Positions 1-9,306 of a DNA stretch of 64,000 bases are shown here, piece after piece (position 1 is the stretch's first letter; every line of letters begins with the position of its first letter). The notes beneath the pieces were generated by a model. It was given only the letters and a program-made list of their open reading frames with translations. It was not told where the DNA came from and did not search any database. The DNA is from Gammaproteobacteria bacterium (GTDB taxonomy: Bacteria; Pseudomonadota; Gammaproteobacteria; Chromatiales; Chromatiaceae), in NCBI GenBank assembly GCA_020445335.1, contig JAGRGU010000065.1, positions 18,996 to 82,995 of the forward strand, read 5' to 3'. Made by a program: the position numbers and the translations under genes.

Positions 1-210
1 ACTCCATTCACCATCCAGGAGCTGTTCGGCCCGGCAGGCGCGGTCGACCAGATGATTTTCAATGTCGGTGATGGAGTGATCGGTCCGAAGGGTATCCTTA
101 ACTACCGGGCCAAATTCGACATATTCGGACCGAGAAATCTCTTTATCCAGATATGCAACGGCGGCAATTCTCCGTTTCAGGTCAATGCCACGCTCTACGC
201 TGTGCGCTGA
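1..210 (+). CDS. C-terminal end of an unidentified protein (5'-truncated)
   Basis: Reading frame 1 is open from the window edge to a TGA at 208-210 and gives the last 69 residues of a protein whose start lies outside. The segment alternates hydrophobic and polar residues and is rich in Gly and Asn (QELFGPAG, NVGDGVIGPKG, ending LYAVR), which looks like beta-strand-rich structure. It ends just before a perfect hairpin at 228-258, consistent with a true gene end. I do not recognise the family; a secreted or structural beta-sandwich is only a guess. Confidence 0.6.
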   Translation, partial: TPFTIQELFGPAGAVDQMIFNVGDGVIGPKGILNYRAKFDIFGPRNLFIQICNGGNSPFQVNATLYAVR

Positions 211-227
211 CTCCGATCACGCATGAC

Positions 228-258
228 GGGAAATCGCCGGCACACCCGGCGATTTCCC
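228..258 (+). terminator. Perfect 13-bp hairpin, probable transcription terminator
   Basis: GGGAAATCGCCGG (228-240) and CCGGCGATTTCCC (246-258) are exact inverse complements around a 5-base loop. The hairpin lies 18 bases after the stop of the upstream partial gene. No clean T-tract follows, so it may be a weak intrinsic terminator or an mRNA-stabilising structure. I see nothing else supportable between 259 and the kinase start at 510. Confidence 0.6.
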
Positions 259-509
259 ACCCATTTCATCGAGCAGCGCGGAGACCCTCTCCGGGGAAAT
301 TCGTCCGCTCCCGTCGTTCTCGGATACGCTCGGCTGCCCCGGAAGAGGCCTGCAGGGGCTGCGCTGTCGACGCCGATACCCCATTATCTTAAGAAACAGA
401 CCTGCATGCAGATATACTAGAGGCAGAGGGAGTTTTTTGGGGCAGGGTGGGCCTTTGGCTGGAGCAGAAACAGCAGCACACCAGAACGCAGGGGCATCAC
501 CAGGCATAC

Positions 510-3011
510 ATGGCTTCCGAACTCTCTCTCTTCCTCTCGTTGTTCAACAACCTCTCCGTTTTCATCGTGCTGATCGCAGGATACGGCTATTTGACCGGCT
601 ACCTGGAAAGCTATTCCAGGCAGCGACGGCAGCTGGCGTTGGGGCTTTTTTTCGGCCTCGTCACCATCGTCAGCATGCACGTGAAGATTCCGGTGGCGGA
701 TGGCGTCATCGTCGATCAACGCAACGCCATCATCGCGCTCAGCGGGATGTTCGGTGGCCCGCTGGCCACGCTCGTCAGCGTGCCGATGGCGGCCGCCTTC
801 CGTGCTTATCTGGGCGGCGTCGGCGTCCTCGGCGGCACCATCGGGATATGCCTGGCGGCCATTGCCGGGCTGATGGCCCATCGCTTCCGGGCGAGGATCG
901 ACAGTATCCAGAAGCGCGTCGTCGTTACCTTGTGCATGGTGGTGCTGATCCTGCCCGGTTTTCTGGTGGTGGGGGATCTGGGCGCCGGGTGGGAACTGCT
1001 CAAGCGGGTGGCGCTGCCCTATGGCGCGGCGATCTTCATCGGCATCCTCCTCAGTTCGCTGCTGATGGCGCGCGAGGACAAACGCAGAGTTGATGAGAAC
1101 TCGGCCCAGGAGACGGCCAGCCGCCTTGCGGCGCATGTGGAAAACACGCCACTGGGGGTCATCGAGTGGGATACCGATTTCAGGGTTACCCACTGGAACA
1201 GGGCGGCGGAAGAGATATTCGGTTACAGCAGTGAGGAGGCGATAGGGCGGCACGCCCACGACCTGATCGTCACCTCCGCCACGCGCACGGAGATCGACCA
1301 ACTCTGGCATCAACTGCTCGCGCGGAAGGGGGGCACCCGGAGCATCAATGCGAACAACACCAAGCAGGGGGCGGTTAGAATCTGCGACTGGTACAACACG
1401 CTTTTACTCAACTCCAAGGGAGCCGTCATCGGCGTCGCCTCTCTGGTCAACGATGTAACCGAGCAAAAACAGCTGGAAGAGGAGTTTCGGCTGTTCCGCT
1501 ATACCATCGAGAATTCCGCTGACGCAGTCTTCTGGATCAATACCGAGGGCGGTTTCGACTACGTCAACCTCCAGGCGTGCAATTCGCTCGGTTACACTGC
1601 AGAAGAGCTGATGCAGCTCCATACCTGGGACATCAACGCCGATTTCACCAAAGCGCGTATGGACGAGATCCGGCAGTGGTTCAAGGAGAATCCGTCGCAA
1701 CCTTTTCAGATCGAGATACTGCACAAACGCAAGGATGGAACGACCTTCCCGATCGACGTGGTGAGCAAGTTGTTCATGTTCGGCAAAAAGGAGGTGGTGG
1801 TCGCTTTCACGCGCGACATCAGCGCTCGCAAGGCGGTCGAACTGGAGCTGATCACGCTCCGCAACTACCTCTTCAACATCATCAACTCGATGCCTTCAGC
1901 CATTGTCGGTGTCGACATTGACGGCATGGTGACGCAGTGGAACAAGACAGCTGAGAAGTGCACCGGCGTGGAAGCCGCGGATGCACAGGGCAGGCCGCTT
2001 GCCTCGGTGCTGCCCTGGATGGCGTCCGAAATGGAGAAGATCACCGAAAGCATCCGCTCGCGCCAGGTTATCGAGGACCTGAAAAAGGCCCGCCCGCAGG
2101 GTGACGGTCTCCACTACGAAGACATCACCATCTATCCGCTGATCACCAACGGCGTCATGGGTGCCGTCATCCGCATCGACGATGTGACCGAACAGGTGCG
2201 GCTCGAAGAGATCATGATCCAGAGCGAGAAGATGCTGTCGGTCGGTGGTCTGGCGGCGGGCATGGCGCATGAGATCAACAATCCGCTTGCAGGCATGATT
2301 CAGACCGCCAGTGTGCTGGCGAACCGGCTCGGCGATGCCACCCACATCGAAGCCAATGTGCGCGCCGCGGAAGCGGCCGGCACGGATATGGAGACAATCC
2401 GCAGGTTCATGGAGCTGCGCAATGTGCCGCGTATGCTGAATACCTTGCGGGAATCGGGCAAGCGAATCTCCGTCATCATCGACAACATGCTCAGCTTCGC
2501 GCGCAAGAGCGGCGAAAGCACCTCTTCCCACAACCTCAACGAAGTGCTGGAGAGAACGCTCGATCTGGCGTCGACCGATTACGATCTGAAGAAGCAGTAC
2601 GATTTCAAACAGATCAGGATCAACAGGGAGTATGCCGAGGATCTGGCGCTGGTCCCCTGCGAAGCGGCGAAAATCCAGCAGGTTCTGCTCAATATCCTGC
2701 GCAACGGCGCGCAGGCGATGCAGCAGGCAGGCGCGCAGGATCCGCAGTTCAATCTGCGAACCTACAACAACGAAGCCCGCGACATGGCCTGTGTCGAGAT
2801 TGCGGACAATGGACCGGGGATGGACGAAGAGACCCGCAAGCGCGTCTTCGAACCCTTCTTCACCACCAAGCCGGTCGGTGTCGGCACCGGGTTGGGGCTG
2901 AGTGTCTCCTACTTCATCGTCACCGAGAACCACAGCGGCAAGCTGACGGTTGATTCGCTTCCGGGCCAGGGAGCGACCTTTACCATCTGCCTGCCGCTGG
3001 ACAGAAGCTGA
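510..3011 (+). CDS. Membrane sensor histidine kinase with LytS-type 5TM sensor and three PAS domains
   Basis: An 833-residue sensor kinase. Residues 1-185 form several membrane segments and resemble the 5TMR-LYT sensor of LytS proteins (VADGVIVDQRNAI, GGPLATLVSVP). Three PAS-like domains follow at about 205-320, 325-440 and 450-560, then a dimerisation/phosphoacceptor domain with [12 protein letters not shown] (His587) and an HATPase domain with an N box near residue 727 and [10 protein letters not shown] near 791. There is no receiver domain, and no response regulator lies next to it. An ATG at 447 would add 21 residues, but the hydrophobic N-terminus begins at ATG 510, which has an AGG upstream. 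The PAS3-to-C-terminus part closely resembles the kinase at 32245-34203. The signal sensed is unknown. Confidence 0.88.
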   Translation: MASELSLFLSLFNNLSVFIVLIAGYGYLTGYLESYSRQRRQLALGLFFGLVTIVSMHVKIPVADGVIVDQRNAIIALSGMFGGPLATLVSVPMAAAFRAYLGGVGVLGGTIGICLAAIAGLMAHRFRARIDSIQKRVVVTLCMVVLILPGFLVVGDLGAGWELLKRVALPYGAAIFIGILLSSLLMAREDKRRVDENSAQETASRLAAHVENTPLGVIEWDTDFRVTHWNRAAEEIFGYSSEEAIGRHAHDLIVTSATRTEIDQLWHQLLARKGGTRSINANNTKQGAVRICDWYNTLLLNSKGAVIGVASLVNDVTEQKQLEEEFRLFRYTIENSADAVFWINTEGGFDYVNLQACNSLGYTAEELMQLHTWDINADFTKARMDEIRQWFKENPSQPFQIEILHKRKDGTTFPIDVVSKLFMFGKKEVVVAFTRDISARKAVELELITLRNYLFNIINSMPSAIVGVDIDGMVTQWNKTAEKCTGVEAADAQGRPLASVLPWMASEMEKITESIRSRQVIEDLKKARPQGDGLHYEDITIYPLITNGVMGAVIRIDDVTEQVRLEEIMIQSEKMLSVGGLAAGMAHEINNPLAGMIQTASVLANRLGDATHIEANVRAAEAAGTDMETIRRFMELRNVPRMLNTLRESGKRISVIIDNMLSFARKSGESTSSHNLNEVLERTLDLASTDYDLKKQYDFKQIRINREYAEDLALVPCEAAKIQQVLLNILRNGAQAMQQAGAQDPQFNLRTYNNEARDMACVEIADNGPGMDEETRKRVFEPFFTTKPVGVGTGLGLSVSYFIVTENHSGKLTVDSLPGQGATFTICLPLDRS

Positions 3012-3118
3012 CAAGACGCCTTGGTGGGTCCGATACTGGCGCTCCCCATCCGGCGTGTCCTGAACAAGGTCGCAGCATTTATAATCTCTTCTGAACTTCA
3101 AACCCTGAGGGTGGTGAG

Positions 3119-3367
3119 ATGGAAAAATCGGTGCGTTGGCTTCTCCTTGCGGCAGGCGGCTCAATGCTGATCACCAGTGGCGTGGCGGCGCTGTCGGTTC
3201 TGCAGGGGATGCCCGAAAACGGCTCGTTGAAATCCGGTCAGGTGGTCTATGTCGCGAACGATGGGCGGTGTCAGGCGGGCTGGGTGCTGCGGGTCACGGG
3301 CGGAAGCAGAAGCAAGGGCATCAAGCGGCAGGTGGTGTGTGTGCCAAACCCTGGACAGGTCGAATGA
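3119..3367 (+). CDS. Small exported protein, DUF6719-like
   Basis: An 82-residue protein with an N-terminal signal or anchor helix (about residues 5-30: RWLLLAAGG...VAALSVL) followed by a short basic domain with two Cys. The pattern QVVYVANDGRC...VTGG...RQVVCVPNP resembles, from memory, the small DUF6719 family of exported bacterial proteins. The two Cys of the mature part may form a disulfide in the periplasm. The start has a purine-rich GGTGAG just upstream. Function is unknown. It stands alone, with about 110 bases on the kinase side and 195 bases of unassigned sequence before the Anbu gene end. Confidence 0.65.
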   Translation: MEKSVRWLLLAAGGSMLITSGVAALSVLQGMPENGSLKSGQVVYVANDGRCQAGWVLRVTGGSRSKGIKRQVVCVPNPGQVE

Positions 3368-3562
3368 GGGAGCGGAGGTAACGCGGGGAAGCGTCATGAA
3401 GGGCGGAATCCGGGGTGGCTTCAAGCTTCACTATTGCCACCGTCTCCCCTCCTGCTCAAGGTGTGGCGAGGCTCGCTCTGCAGCCGACTCGAACGCTGTC
3501 GAAACAACGCCTGAAGAGAACGGCTTGAGCCGCTGGAGTATCCACGGAGCGGCTTGCGGAGA

Positions 3563-4387
3563 TCAGGTTATCAGCTGCTGCTGTTGTTGAATCGGCTGTT
3601 GTTGCATCTGTTGCTGCTGGGTGTCGTTACCGGTGGTGCAGCTGGCCGTGCCGTGCTGTTCCCAGGCGAGGTGGGGCAGCGCGTGGAAGGCGTTACGGAT
3701 GCCATCATTCCAGGTGTCCCGTACCTGCGCCATGTAGGGGTTGTCGTTTTCGAAGGTACAGCGGTGGGCCAGCGTCAGCTCGTCGCGCTTGTAAATGCTG
3801 ACCTCGAACGGAGGGCCGACCGTGATATTGGAGCGCGCGGTCGATTCGAGTGAAACCAGCGCCAGACGAGCACCTTCCTCCAGCGTTAGTTGCGGGCTGA
3901 CGATGCGGTCCAGAGAGGGTTTGCCGTACTTGCTTTCGCCGATCTGCAGATAGGGCGTCTCCGGAGATGCGGTGATGTAGTTGCCCTGCGGGTAGACCAG
4001 CATCAGGCCATGCGGTTGTCCGGATATCTGGCCGCCGATCAGCAGCGTGGTTTCGCCGTTGACGCCGGAGGAGGAGAGCGCCGCGCTGTGCTCGCGCTGC
4101 ACCTGGACGCTGACCCTGCCGATATACTCCGCAGCCTCGAACAGATAGCGTGCGGTGGCCAGATTGGGGCTGCCGTCCGGATAATCCACATCCCGTTGGA
4201 TATGGTTCATAACCTCCTGGGTGGTGGCCAGGTTGCCGGCCGAGAGAATCACGAACAGGCGGTCCGGCGCTGGTCGGAACACGTGCATCTTGCTATAGGT
4301 CGTGACGTAGTCGACCCCCGCATTGGTGCGGGAATCGGATGCGAACACCAGCCCTTCTTCGAGGCAGAGTCCCAGACAGTAGGTCAT
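3563..4387 (-). CDS. anbu: Anbu, proteasome-like Ntn-hydrolase peptidase with Gln-rich tail
   Basis: A 274-residue homologue of Anbu (ancestral beta-subunit), the bacterial relative of HslV and proteasome beta subunits. The start is set at 4387 so that Met is followed by Thr2 (MTYCLGLCLEEGLVFASD); Met removal exposes the Thr1 nucleophile, with Asp17 and Lys32 of the mature chain as active-site partners. An upstream in-frame start would bury that Thr. The C-terminus is unusual: after the core the chain runs into runs of Gln (QQQQMQQQPIQQQQQLIT), which I do not recall in typical Anbu of about 240-250 residues. It is divergent, with a 126-bp gap, from the transglutaminase, ATP-grasp and alpha-E genes that are known genomic partners of Anbu. 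The substrate is unknown. Confidence 0.9.
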   Translation of the reverse strand: MTYCLGLCLEEGLVFASDSRTNAGVDYVTTYSKMHVFRPAPDRLFVILSAGNLATTQEVMNHIQRDVDYPDGSPNLATARYLFEAAEYIGRVSVQVQREHSAALSSSGVNGETTLLIGGQISGQPHGLMLVYPQGNYITASPETPYLQIGESKYGKPSLDRIVSPQLTLEEGARLALVSLESTARSNITVGPPFEVSIYKRDELTLAHRCTFENDNPYMAQVRDTWNDGIRNAFHALPHLAWEQHGTASCTTGNDTQQQQMQQQPIQQQQQLIT

Positions 4388-4513
4388 GTTAAAATCCCGT
4401 ATAAACCGTATGCCGCCAAGTATCCACCGAACCTGCGGGAGAGGAAAGAGCAATTTTTGGCACAAAGCTGGCATGCACCCGAAACATATCTCTCAACCCA
4501 TTCGGCAGGAAAC

Positions 4514-7500
4514 ATGTCTATCCGCGTAGCGCTTCACCACAAGACCGAGTACCTCTACGACAGCCCGGTCCAGCTCAGCTCCCACCTTGTCCGGCTGCGC
4601 CCCGCGCCGCATACCAGGACCCCGGTGCACCACTACTCGCTGCGGGTCGAGCCGGCGGAGCATTTCGTCCACTGGCAACAGGATCCATTCGGCAACCATC
4701 TCGCCAGCTTCAATTTTCGTGAGAAGACACGCCGTCTCTGCGTCGAGGTCGATCTGGTGGTCGATCTGGTCACCATCAATCCGTTCGACTTCTTCGTCGA
4801 AGAGTATGCCGAGGATTGGCCGTTCGACTACGAGGCGCAGCTGAAGAAGGATCTCTCCCCTTACCTGGAGATCAAGGAGAACGGTAAACGCCTCGAGCGC
4901 TGGGTGGCTGGGGTGTCGCGCGAACCGCGGCGCACCATCGACATGCTGGTGGAACTCAACCACCGGCTCTCAGAGGAGATCGGCTATGTGATCCGCCTCG
5001 AACCCGGGGTTCAGAGCTGCAAGCAGACACTGAAGCTGGGCAAGGGGTCGTGCCGCGATTCGGCCTGGCTGCTGGTGCAGATTCTGCGCCACCTGGGGCT
5101 GGCGGCGCGCTTCGTCTCCGGCTATCTGGTGCAGCTCGCGCCCGACATGAAGTCGCTCGACGGCCCCTCCGGTCCAGAGCAGGACTTTACCGATCTGCAC
5201 GCCTGGTGCGAGGTGTTCGTGCCGGGCGCCGGCTGGGTCGGGCTCGACCCCACCTCGGGACTGTTCGCCGGGGAGGGCCATATCCCGCTGGCCTGCACGC
5301 CCGACCCCACCACGGCGGCGCCGATCACCGGTGCCTACCTGGGCAAGAAGACGGAGGTGCATTTCGCCTACGAGAACAGGGTCACCCGCGTGCGCGAGGA
5401 TCCGCGCGTGACCAAGCCCTACAGCGACGAACAGTGGGCCGGGATCATGGAGCTCGGTGACCGCGTCGACCAGAAGCTCGGCGCAGGCGACGTGCGCCTG
5501 ACCATGGGCGGTGAGCCGACCTTCGTCTCGATCGACGATATGGATGGCGCCGAGTGGAACACGGCGGCGCTGGGGCGGCACAAGCGGGAACGCGCCGAGG
5601 TGCTGCTGCGCCGTCTCTGGCAGCGGTGGGCAGAGGGCGGTCTGGTGCACCACGCGCAGGGTAAATGGTACCCGGGCGAACCCCTGCCGCGCTGGGCGCT
5701 GAACTGTTACTGGCGTGAGGATGGCAAGCCGATCTGGAAGCGCCCCGAGCTGCTCGCCGACACCCATGCCGGTGGCGACTCGGACGAGGCGTCGGCGCAG
5801 GAGTTCATCACCCGCCTCGCCCGTCGCCTGGGAGTAGCGCCCGGCAATGCCCAGGCAGGTTACGAGGATGGCTGGTACTACCTGTGGAAAGAGGGGCTGC
5901 TGCCGGAGAATGTCGACGTGCTCGACAGCAAGCTCAAGGATCCGCTGGAGCGCAAGCGGCTGCGCCGCGTCTTCGAACAGGGGCTGGACAAGATCGTCGG
6001 CTTTGCGCTGCCGTTGGGTTGGGATCCCACCAGCGAGTGCTGGGCCTCCAATGCGTGGAAGTTCCGGCGAGGCAATATGCACCTGCTGCCGGGCGATTCG
6101 CCGATGGGTCTGCGGCTGCCGCTCGACTCGCTGCTGTGGCAGCCGGAGGCCAGGCGTCAGGCGTTGCACTCGAGGGACCCGTTCGCGCCGCATGATGTGA
6201 TCCCCGATGCTTTCGGCGAGGTGCACGCGCGCTACGCGTCGCTGGTCGCGCCTGAGGCACGACAGTTCGGCATACAGCCGCAGCAGCGCGCCGACGACTA
6301 CACGGACGAGCACGCGCTGTTCGTGCGCACCGCGATCTGCGCCGAGCCGCGCGACGGCGTGCTGCACCTGTTCCTGCCGCCGATGACCCACCTGAGTCAC
6401 TGGCTGGAGCTCGTGGCGGCGATCGAGGCGACCGCCGACGAGCTGGAGCTGCCGCTGGTGCTGGAGGGCTACGAAGCACCCGAGGATGAACGGCTGAAAC
6501 GTTTTTCGGTCACCCCCGATCCGGGCGTGATCGAGGTCAATGTGGCGCCCGAGCGCGACTGGCAGGGGCTGGCCCGGCTTACCGAGGAGCTCTATGCCGA
6601 AGCACGCCAGGCACGGCTGGGGAGCGAGAAGTTCATGCTCGACGGCCGCCATACCGGCACCGGCGGTGGCAATCATGTCACCCTTGGCGGCGGCACGCCG
6701 GCCGACAGTCCGATACTGCGCCGTCCCCATCTGCTCGGCAGCCTGGTGCGCTACTGGCAGAATCACCCGGGCCTCTCCTATCTCTTCTCGGGGCTCTTCA
6801 TCGGGCCCACCTCGCAGGCGCCGCGCGTCGACGAGGCGCGCGACGAGAGTCTCTACGAGCTGGAGATCGCGCTGCAGCAGATGCCGGGAGGCGAGGCGCT
6901 CTCGCCCTGGCTGGTCGATCGGGTGATGCGCAACCTGCTGGTCGACCTGACCGGCAATACCCATCGCTCGGAGTTCTGCATCGACAAACTCTACTCCCCC
7001 GATTCCACCTCCGGCAGGCGCGGTCTGGTGGAGTTTCGCGGCTTCGAGATGCCGCCGCACGAACGCATGAGTTTGGTGCAGATGCTGCTGCTGCGCTCCC
7101 TGATCGTGCATTTCTGGGATCAGCCGTACCAGCAGCAGCCGGTGCGTTGGGGCACCGAGCTGCATGATCGCTTCATGCTGCCGCACTATGTCGAGCGCGA
7201 TCTGAACGACGTCTGCAACGACCTGCAGCGCTGGGGATACGGCTTCGACAGAAGCTGGCTCGACCCCTTCATCGAGTTCCGCTTTCCGCGTTATGGCACC
7301 CTCAACATCGACGACATCGAACTGGAGCTGCGCTTCGCGATCGAGCCCTGGCATGTGCTGGGCGAAGAGGTCACCGCGCAGGGAACGGCACGTTTCGTCG
7401 ACTCCTCGGTCGAGCGCCTGCAGGTCAAAGTGCGCGGTATGACCGGCTCGCGCCACGTCATCGCCTGCAACGGCCGCCGCCTGCCGCTGCGCAGTACCGG

Positions 7501-7828
7501 CGTGCGCGGCGATTTCGTCGCCGGAGTCCGCTTCAAGGCGTGGCAGCCGCCGTCGGGCCTTCACCCGACCATCCCGGCGCAGGCGCCGCTGGTGTTCGAC
7601 ATCATCGACGCCTGGAACCAGCGCGCGCTCGGCGGCTGCACCTATCACGTCGAGCATCCGGGCGGCCGCAACCCCGAGACCTTCCCGGTCAACGCCTACG
7701 AGGCCGAGTCGAGGCGACTGGCACGATTCTGGCAGCATGGACATACGCCCGGTAATAGCATGCCGCCACCGGAAGAGCCGGCCGGCGACTACCCCTACAC
7801 GCTGGATCTGAGGCGCAAGCCGGCGTGA
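4514..7828 (+). CDS. Transglutaminase-like protease fused to DUF2126 domain
   Basis: An 1104-residue protein. Residues 1-290 hold a bacterial transglutaminase N-terminal beta domain and a papain-fold core with a visible triad: Cys180 in GKGSCRDSAW, His229 in DLHAWCEVF and Asp245 in VGLDPTSG. From about residue 325 to the end is a large DUF2126 domain (RLTMGGEPTFVSIDDMDG at its start), possibly a COOH-NH2 ligase-related module. ATG 4514 follows AGGA and matches the family N-terminus (MSIRVALHHKTEY). It is the first gene of a three-gene unit with the ATP-grasp and alpha-E genes. In the literature this set is proposed to make and process a peptide tag together with Anbu; that role is inferred from context. 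Confidence 0.92.
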   Translation: MSIRVALHHKTEYLYDSPVQLSSHLVRLRPAPHTRTPVHHYSLRVEPAEHFVHWQQDPFGNHLASFNFREKTRRLCVEVDLVVDLVTINPFDFFVEEYAEDWPFDYEAQLKKDLSPYLEIKENGKRLERWVAGVSREPRRTIDMLVELNHRLSEEIGYVIRLEPGVQSCKQTLKLGKGSCRDSAWLLVQILRHLGLAARFVSGYLVQLAPDMKSLDGPSGPEQDFTDLHAWCEVFVPGAGWVGLDPTSGLFAGEGHIPLACTPDPTTAAPITGAYLGKKTEVHFAYENRVTRVREDPRVTKPYSDEQWAGIMELGDRVDQKLGAGDVRLTMGGEPTFVSIDDMDGAEWNTAALGRHKRERAEVLLRRLWQRWAEGGLVHHAQGKWYPGEPLPRWALNCYWREDGKPIWKRPELLADTHAGGDSDEASAQEFITRLARRLGVAPGNAQAGYEDGWYYLWKEGLLPENVDVLDSKLKDPLERKRLRRVFEQGLDKIVGFALPLGWDPTSECWASNAWKFRRGNMHLLPGDSPMGLRLPLDSLLWQPEARRQALHSRDPFAPHDVIPDAFGEVHARYASLVAPEARQFGIQPQQRADDYTDEHALFVRTAICAEPRDGVLHLFLPPMTHLSHWLELVAAIEATADELELPLVLEGYEAPEDERLKRFSVTPDPGVIEVNVAPERDWQGLARLTEELYAEARQARLGSEKFMLDGRHTGTGGGNHVTLGGGTPADSPILRRPHLLGSLVRYWQNHPGLSYLFSGLFIGPTSQAPRVDEARDESLYELEIALQQMPGGEALSPWLVDRVMRNLLVDLTGNTHRSEFCIDKLYSPDSTSGRRGLVEFRGFEMPPHERMSLVQMLLLRSLIVHFWDQPYQQQPVRWGTELHDRFMLPHYVERDLNDVCNDLQRWGYGFDRSWLDPFIEFRFPRYGTLNIDDIELELRFAIEPWHVLGEEVTAQGTARFVDSSVERLQVKVRGMTGSRHVIACNGRRLPLRSTGVRGDFVAGVRFKAWQPPSGLHPTIPAQAPLVFDIIDAWNQRALGGCTYHVEHPGGRNPETFPVNAYEAESRRLARFWQHGHTPGNSMPPPEEPAGDYPYTLDLRRKPA

Positions 7829-7856
7829 GTCGAGCTCCCGAACGGAGAGAAACCCG

Positions 7857-9305
7857 ATGGCGATAGATTTCACCACCTACCAGATTCCGACCTATGACGA
7901 GGCGTTGTCGCGCACCAACCGCGCCAGATCCCACGCGGTGCCGCTGCTGCGGGTGCTGCGGGAGATCGGCGAAGAGGATCTCGCGTCGCGCCAGGCGGCC
8001 GCGGAGATGGCGATCAAGGGCATGGGCATCACCTTCACCGTCTACAGCGAGGGCGCCGCGATCGATCGCGCCTGGCCGTTCGATATCATCCCGCGGATCA
8101 TACCCAAACAGGAGTGGGACGGTATTCGCGCCGGACTCCGGCAACGGGTCAAGGCGCTCAACCTCTTCATCGACGATCTCTACCACAAGCAGCAGATCGT
8201 CGAAGACGGGGTTTTCCCGCGCGAAGTGCTGGCCAAGTCGAAGAACTTCCGCCCCCAGTGCGTCGGCATCGACCCGCCACTGGGGATCTGGGCGCATATC
8301 TGCGGCTCGGACCTGGTGCGCGACAGCGACGGCGGCGTCTACGTGCTCGAAGACAATCTGCGCGTCCCCTCCGGCGTCTCCTACATGCTGGAGAACCGCT
8401 TGATCACCAAACGGGTGCTGCCCGAGCTGTTCGACGAGTACGCGCCGCTGCCGGTGGACGACTACCCCTCGCAACTGTTCGATACGCTCAGCGACCTCTG
8501 CCCGTCCCGCGACCGTCAACCCGAGGTGGTGGTGCTGACACCCGGCATCTACAACTCAGCCTACTTCGAGCACGCCTACCTGGCGCAGCAGATGGGATGC
8601 GAACTGGTCGAGGGGAGCGATCTCTTCGTCGACCGCGACGATGTGGTCTACATGCGCACCATCAACGGTCCGCAGCGTGTCGATGTCATCTATCGCCGCA
8701 TCGACGACGAGTTCATGGATCCCGAGGTCTTCAACCGCGAGTCGATACTCGGCGTGCCCGGGCTGATGCGGGCCTGGAAGGCTGGCAACGTGGCGCTGGC
8801 CAACGCGCCCGGTGCCGGTGTTGCCGATGACAAGGTGGTCTACGCATTCGTGCCGGATATCATCAAATACTACCTGAACGAGAAACCGCTGCTGCCGAAC
8901 GTTCCGACCTACCGCTGCATGTACGCAGAGGAGCTGGAGTACGTGCTCGGCCATCTCCATCAGCTGGTGGTCAAACCGGCCAACGAATCGGGGGGGTACG
9001 GTATGTTGATGGGACCCAGCTCCAGCAAGGCGGAGCGTGAGAAGTTCGCGCGGCTGATCAGCGAGGATCCGCGCAACTACATCGCGCAGCCGATGGTCGG
9101 TATCTCGACGGTGCCCACGGTGGTGGGCAAGCATCTCGAGGCCCGCCACGTCGATCTGCGGCCATTCATACTCAGCGGCTCGAAGATCCAGGTCACCGCT
9201 GGCGGCCTGACCCGGGTGGCACTGCGCAAGGGATCGCTGGTAGTCAACTCATCACAAGGCGGCGGCAGCAAGGATACCTGGATCGTCGACACAGGAGGGT
9301 CATGA
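7857..9305 (+). CDS. Circularly permuted ATP-grasp protein
   Basis: A 482-residue member of the circularly permuted ATP-grasp type 2 family (COG2308-like). Recognisable segments are GIDPPLGIWAHICGSD, VLEDNLRVPSGVSYMLENR and VVKPANESGGYGM, the last being the ATP-binding Lys/Gly loop. The family is predicted to form amide bonds by an acyl-phosphate mechanism; the actual product is unknown. It starts 28 bases after the DUF2126 gene behind CGGAGAGAAA, and its stop is one base before the alpha-E start, so the genes are almost certainly co-transcribed. Confidence 0.92.
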   Translation: MAIDFTTYQIPTYDEALSRTNRARSHAVPLLRVLREIGEEDLASRQAAAEMAIKGMGITFTVYSEGAAIDRAWPFDIIPRIIPKQEWDGIRAGLRQRVKALNLFIDDLYHKQQIVEDGVFPREVLAKSKNFRPQCVGIDPPLGIWAHICGSDLVRDSDGGVYVLEDNLRVPSGVSYMLENRLITKRVLPELFDEYAPLPVDDYPSQLFDTLSDLCPSRDRQPEVVVLTPGIYNSAYFEHAYLAQQMGCELVEGSDLFVDRDDVVYMRTINGPQRVDVIYRRIDDEFMDPEVFNRESILGVPGLMRAWKAGNVALANAPGAGVADDKVVYAFVPDIIKYYLNEKPLLPNVPTYRCMYAEELEYVLGHLHQLVVKPANESGGYGMLMGPSSSKAEREKFARLISEDPRNYIAQPMVGISTVPTVVGKHLEARHVDLRPFILSGSKIQVTAGGLTRVALRKGSLVVNSSQGGGSKDTWIVDTGGS

Positions 9306-9306
9306 G

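Noticed and set aside
3890-4513. Upstream extension of the transglutaminase frame
   Set aside because: It runs antisense across the Anbu gene, has no family similarity, and the conserved N-terminus and ribosome-binding site are at 4514.
4970-7876. 968-residue open frame antisense to the transglutaminase/DUF2126 gene
   Set aside because: It mirrors a well-supported gene in high-G+C DNA where antisense frames stay open by codon bias; no domain motifs or start signals are visible.
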